The notes under the pieces: model-generated
What the model was told of the DNA's origin: nothing
The model's input: only the letters and a program-made list of their open reading frames with translations
Database searches by the model: none
Shown here: one piece after another, positions 16,346 through 19,381 of the stretch
How positions within the stretch are numbered: the stretch's first letter is position 1
How the letters are laid out: every line of letters starts with the position of its first letter
Position numbers and translations under genes: made by a program
Origin: Acidobacteriota bacterium
GTDB lineage: Bacteria; Acidobacteriota; Vicinamibacteria; Vicinamibacterales; Vicinamibacteraceae
NCBI GenBank assembly: GCA_023429845.1
Contig: JAEZCY010000322.1
Location: 1 to 19,381 of the forward strand
Direction of reading: 5' to 3'
Length of the DNA: 19,381 nucleotides

Positions 16346-18664
16346 TCATCGGCTCGCGCCGCGGCCGAGGCGGACGACGCGAACGTCGGCGCCCGCGACG
16401 TCCACGTCGAATGAGACGCGGCCGTCGGAGCTGCGCAGCGGCACCGCCTGTTGGCGGACGATGTCGGTCGCGCCCGAGACGGCAGCAGGCACGCGCACCG
16501 TGATCGTCCCGCTTGCGGGCGTCGCGGCATGGTTGAGCACGACGACGATCGGCTCCTGCCCCGATTCGAGCACGCGCACCTCGAAGGGGCCGCCGACCAC
16601 TTCGACGGGCACCGTGACGCCAGCCCACTCCAGCAGTGCCGAATAGAAGCGCTCGACTGCCGCTGTCGGCGTGCTCTGGTACGCCGCGCTGACGAACGAC
16701 CCGAGCAGCAGCGTCCTGCCGCGGCCGTGCGTGGACAGGACGGCGGCGGCGCCACCACCCGGGAAAGTCGCGACCGCGCGCGCGGTGCCCGACATCGGCT
16801 CGAGCGTCTCCTCATACCAGCGAGCGGGCAGGACGTCGCCCCGTGCGAGGCCGGGGAGGTCCGAACCGTCTCCCGTCCACGTGAGCTGGGTCTTGCCGCC
16901 TGGCGCCGTCTGCACCGCGATCTCGCGCGCGCCCATCACTTCCCACAGCCCGAGCCCGGGGATGCGATCCGACGAAGCACCCCGCTCGTTGCTCCATGCC
17001 AATCGCGCTTCGGAAACAAGGGCGCCGCCGCCCTCCACGTAGGCGCGAAGGGGTGCCGCGGCGCGTTCGGGCATCATCACCGGGTACGGAAAGATGACCA
17101 GCTTGTACGTCGCGAGCTTCTCGGCGCTGAGGTGATCGATGTGCACGTAGTCGATCGGCACGCTCCGGCCGAACAGCGCACGATAGGCGCCGAGCAGCGA
17201 GTCGCGCTCGATGCCCACGACTTCTCCCTGGGGGCCGCCGTACGCGGCGGCGCGCTGCCGGCCGCCCACGAAATGCGCCAGCGGGTTGTAGACGATCGCG
17301 ACTTGAGCGCGGATCGGCCTCGAGGCGAGCAGCAGCGCCTCTTCGCGCTCGACCACCCTGGCAATCGCGCCGGCGGCACGCGCGCGTTCGGTGATGGTGC
17401 CATCGAGCTGGTTGAGCCCGAAGCCGCCCGCCTCGTAGCCCGTGCTCATCGGGTACCACGCGTAATAGTTGATGCCGCGGGCGCCGCGCGCCAGCGCCGA
17501 CCACGTCCAGATCCGCAGGTCGCCGGGGGTCACCGTCGGGCTGACGTTGACGCCGATGGTGCCGAAACCGCCCTGCAGTTCGCCGACGTAGAACCCGTTC
17601 CGGCCATCGTCGTATCCGAACGAGCGTGTGAAGTCGAGCAGCGCCGCGCGCCAGGGCGCGTCGCGATCGACGAATGCCGAATGTTTCGGGTAGAACGACG
17701 TCCCGTAGAAGTCCACCTGCTGCGCCATCGTCCAGTCGTCGGCCTGCCCCTCCCAATGATGCGGGGACGCGAAGAGGCCCACGCCGGCAGCGTGGCTCGT
17801 GACGATGGTGTTGGGGGCTGCCGCACGAACCGCGTCGGCGCGATCCTTCAGGTCCTCACCGAGCTTGACGACGATGAACGCTTTCCAGTCGATGTAGTCG
17901 GTGTACGAGAGGATCGTGCTGAGGCGGCTCGGGTCCACCTCGTCCCACGTCGAGAAGCGACGATACCAGGCGCGATTGAGGCCGTCGATCGTGCCGTACT
18001 TCTCTTGCAGCCACGCGCGGAAGCGGCGCTTCGTGTGCGGGCAGAAGCAGAACTCCGGGTTCGGGATGTAGGTGGGATTCGCCCAGTTGATGACGTGCGG
18101 TTCGCTCCAGAGATCCCACCCGAGGAACGCCGGGCTCTTCGACGCACGCCGGCCGAGAGCGGCGTAGAACGCGACGTCGGCCTCACGGACGCCGTGGTGA
18201 TCACGGCAGTACCCCGGCGAGGATTCGGGCTGCACCTGCTGGCCGTTGCTCGATACGAAGAGCGAGTCCGGGTACTTGCGCCCGAGCCACGACGGCGCCG
18301 AGTCCATGTAGACCTGCAGCATCAGCTTCAGGCCCTCTTCCTCGGCGAGTTCGAGCAGCACGTCGAGCGTCTCGAAGTGGTACTGCTGCTCCTCGGGTTC
18401 GCCACTGGCCCAGTCGATCCACGCGCGCACGGTCGTGAACCCGAGTGCCTTGATCTGCCTCACGTCGGCGCGCCACCGCTCCTTCTTCTGGCGGGCGTCA
18501 GGCTCGAGCATCGGTGCACGAGCCTTGCCGCCGCCATACCACACGGCCATCGGCAATGTGGGCGCGGCGGGTGAAGGCGCGGGCACCTGCGCCGTCAGCT
18601 GCGAGGCGGCGACCGTCGCGACAGCGACGGCGATCGAGAGCAGGGCTTTCGTGGATGTCGTCAT
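16346..18664 (-). CDS. Exported GH42-like beta-galactosidase
   Basis: 772 residues. A Sec signal peptide (STKALLSIAVAVATVAASQL) is followed by a GH42-type TIM barrel: FTTVRAWIDWASGEPEEQQY, acid/base candidate E188 in WDLWSEPH, FCFCPHTKRRFRAWLQEKYG and nucleophile candidate E362 in YVGELQGG. A middle domain (about 430-650, VAIVYNPLAHF onward) resembles the GH42 trimerisation region, and a short beta-sandwich tail closes the protein. It would release beta-linked galactosides outside the cytoplasm, though this group also covers other beta-glycosides. I prefer the ATG at 18664 to one at 18688, because the signal peptide then starts normally and GGACAGGG precedes it. It follows the isomerase/epimerase gene by 29 bp, so they likely form an operon. 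Confidence 0.85.
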   Translation of the reverse strand: MTTSTKALLSIAVAVATVAASQLTAQVPAPSPAAPTLPMAVWYGGGKARAPMLEPDARQKKERWRADVRQIKALGFTTVRAWIDWASGEPEEQQYHFETLDVLLELAEEEGLKLMLQVYMDSAPSWLGRKYPDSLFVSSNGQQVQPESSPGYCRDHHGVREADVAFYAALGRRASKSPAFLGWDLWSEPHVINWANPTYIPNPEFCFCPHTKRRFRAWLQEKYGTIDGLNRAWYRRFSTWDEVDPSRLSTILSYTDYIDWKAFIVVKLGEDLKDRADAVRAAAPNTIVTSHAAGVGLFASPHHWEGQADDWTMAQQVDFYGTSFYPKHSAFVDRDAPWRAALLDFTRSFGYDDGRNGFYVGELQGGFGTIGVNVSPTVTPGDLRIWTWSALARGARGINYYAWYPMSTGYEAGGFGLNQLDGTITERARAAGAIARVVEREEALLLASRPIRAQVAIVYNPLAHFVGGRQRAAAYGGPQGEVVGIERDSLLGAYRALFGRSVPIDYVHIDHLSAEKLATYKLVIFPYPVMMPERAAAPLRAYVEGGGALVSEARLAWSNERGASSDRIPGLGLWEVMGAREIAVQTAPGGKTQLTWTGDGSDLPGLARGDVLPARWYEETLEPMSGTARAVATFPGGGAAAVLSTHGRGRTLLLGSFVSAAYQSTPTAAVERFYSALLEWAGVTVPVEVVGGPFEVRVLESGQEPIVVVLNHAATPASGTITVRVPAAVSGATDIVRQQAVPLRSSDGRVSFDVDVAGADVRVVRLGRGASR

Positions 18665-18693
18665 GCGCCCGGCCCTGTCCCGATCCATCGTCG

Positions 18694-19381
18694 TCAGCTA
18701 CCTGCCAGAGCGTCCTTGCAGTACGCGACGCATTTCTTCAGCTCGGCCATCGCGTTGGACCCGTCCACGCGGTACTCGAGTTCGATGGTCGCCGGGAAGG
18801 TGTACCTCTCCTGCTTCATGAGCTGCAGCACCTCGCGGATCGGCGTGTCGCCCTGCCCCCACGGCATGTTCTCGCCGTTGCCTTTCTTGCGATCCTTCAC
18901 GTGGATGCTGGTGATGCGGGCGTGGTGCTTGCGGATGAAGGGGACCGGGCTCTCGCTCGTCCCTGCCACGTAGTGCCCGATGTCCAGGTTGACGCCATTG
19001 TAGGGCGACTGGCTCAGCGCCTCGTCCCACAGCGTGAACGTCGCCTGCGCGTGATTGTGATAGCCGGCCCAGATGCGATGACGCGCCGCGACGTCGCCGA
19101 TGCGCCGCGTGAGGGCGCCGCTCGTCGGCAACTCCATCGTGACCTGCGACGCGCCGAGCGCCTTCGCCACGCGGAACGGATATTCGATCTCCGCGTCGGT
19201 CATGCCATCCGTAAGCTGCAGCTTGAACGCGTAGATACTCACGCCGGCATCCCTGTAGGTCTTCGCGAGCGCCGCGAACGTCTCCGTGGGTGCACTGGCG
19301 CGCCATGCGCGTGTCGCGGCGACGAAACGCTCGCGCTCGGCGGTCTCCTCGGGCGTCGGCTTCGGCCGCGCGCCGGCCGAC
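18694..19381 (-). CDS. Sugar phosphate isomerase/epimerase (C-terminal part, cut by window edge)
   Basis: The last 229 residues are present and the frame continues past the right edge, so no start is visible; the first in-frame GTG, at 19242, is an internal valine. The sequence is the xylose-isomerase-like TIM barrel: VSIYAFKLQLTDGMTD, ASQVTMELPTSGAL, IWAGYHNHAQATF, GVNLDIGHYVAG, ITSIHVKDRKKGNG, ATIELEYRV. Metal ligands are the expected Glu, Asp and His residues in these strands. It interconverts sugars or sugar acids such as inosose or hexulose derivatives; the exact substrate is unknown. It lies directly upstream of the GH42 gene, so it may be part of the same sugar-use operon. Confidence 0.9.
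   Translation of the reverse strand, partial: SAGARPKPTPEETAERERFVAATRAWRASAPTETFAALAKTYRDAGVSIYAFKLQLTDGMTDAEIEYPFRVAKALGASQVTMELPTSGALTRRIGDVAARHRIWAGYHNHAQATFTLWDEALSQSPYNGVNLDIGHYVAGTSESPVPFIRKHHARITSIHVKDRKKGNGENMPWGQGDTPIREVLQLMKQERYTFPATIELEYRVDGSNAMAELKKCVAYCKDALAGS

Noticed and set aside
16451..18574. A 700-codon rightward frame antisense to the GH42 gene.
   Set aside because: The opposite strand has a full signal peptide and GH42 active-site motifs; this frame shows only GC-driven composition.

Overview
The window is GC-rich, densely coding bacterial chromosome. All intergenic gaps are under about 170 bp, and I see no tRNA, rRNA, CRISPR array, transposase or phage gene. The mix of genes points to a soil-type Acidobacteriota, probably near the Vicinamibacteria: an NtrC-type two-component system beside a MacB-like ABC transporter, an ECF sigma operon with a membrane partner, Tat/Sec-exported enolase-superfamily and GH42 proteins, a GxDLY-type SGNH hydrolase and a lipoprotein amidohydrolase. 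This placement is inference from gene style, not from a marker gene.

Region 1 (1-4764, leftward) holds a regulatory and transport block. An NtrC-family response regulator (3393-4751) is followed by a 164-bp gap and then by a small zinc-ribbon protein, a PAS-containing membrane histidine kinase, an ABC ATPase and an FtsX/MacB-type permease cut by the left edge. The gap carries a near-perfect sigma-54 (-24/-12) promoter and, about 85 bp upstream of its predicted start, a perfect 8-bp-arm inverted repeat. This predicts that the regulator drives the sigma-54 promoter in front of its own kinase and the transporter.

Region 2 (4899-6253, leftward) has an endonuclease/exonuclease/phosphatase-fold protein and, just upstream, a small nucleotidyltransferase-like protein. 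Region 3 (6378-8993, leftward) is a three-gene operon with overlapping genes: an ECF sigma factor, a two-TM protein in the anti-sigma position, and an exported bactofilin-like beta-helix protein fused to a polytopic RDD membrane domain.

Region 4 (9088-14415, rightward) contains a homospermidine-synthase/saccharopine-dehydrogenase-like oxidoreductase, a coiled-coil lipoprotein of unknown function, a lipoprotein metal-dependent amidohydrolase and an SGNH hydrolase. Region 5 (14520-19381, leftward, convergent with region 4) contains a sugar phosphate isomerase/epimerase cut by the right edge, an exported GH42-like beta-galactosidase, a DUF167 protein and a Tat-exported enolase-superfamily lipoprotein. 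It looks like a locus for sugar or sugar-acid breakdown.

Two sequence habits recur. Four genes have a TANNNT box exactly 7 bp before the ATG, which predicts leaderless transcripts. Two intergenic gaps carry heptad-periodic GC-rich repeats.
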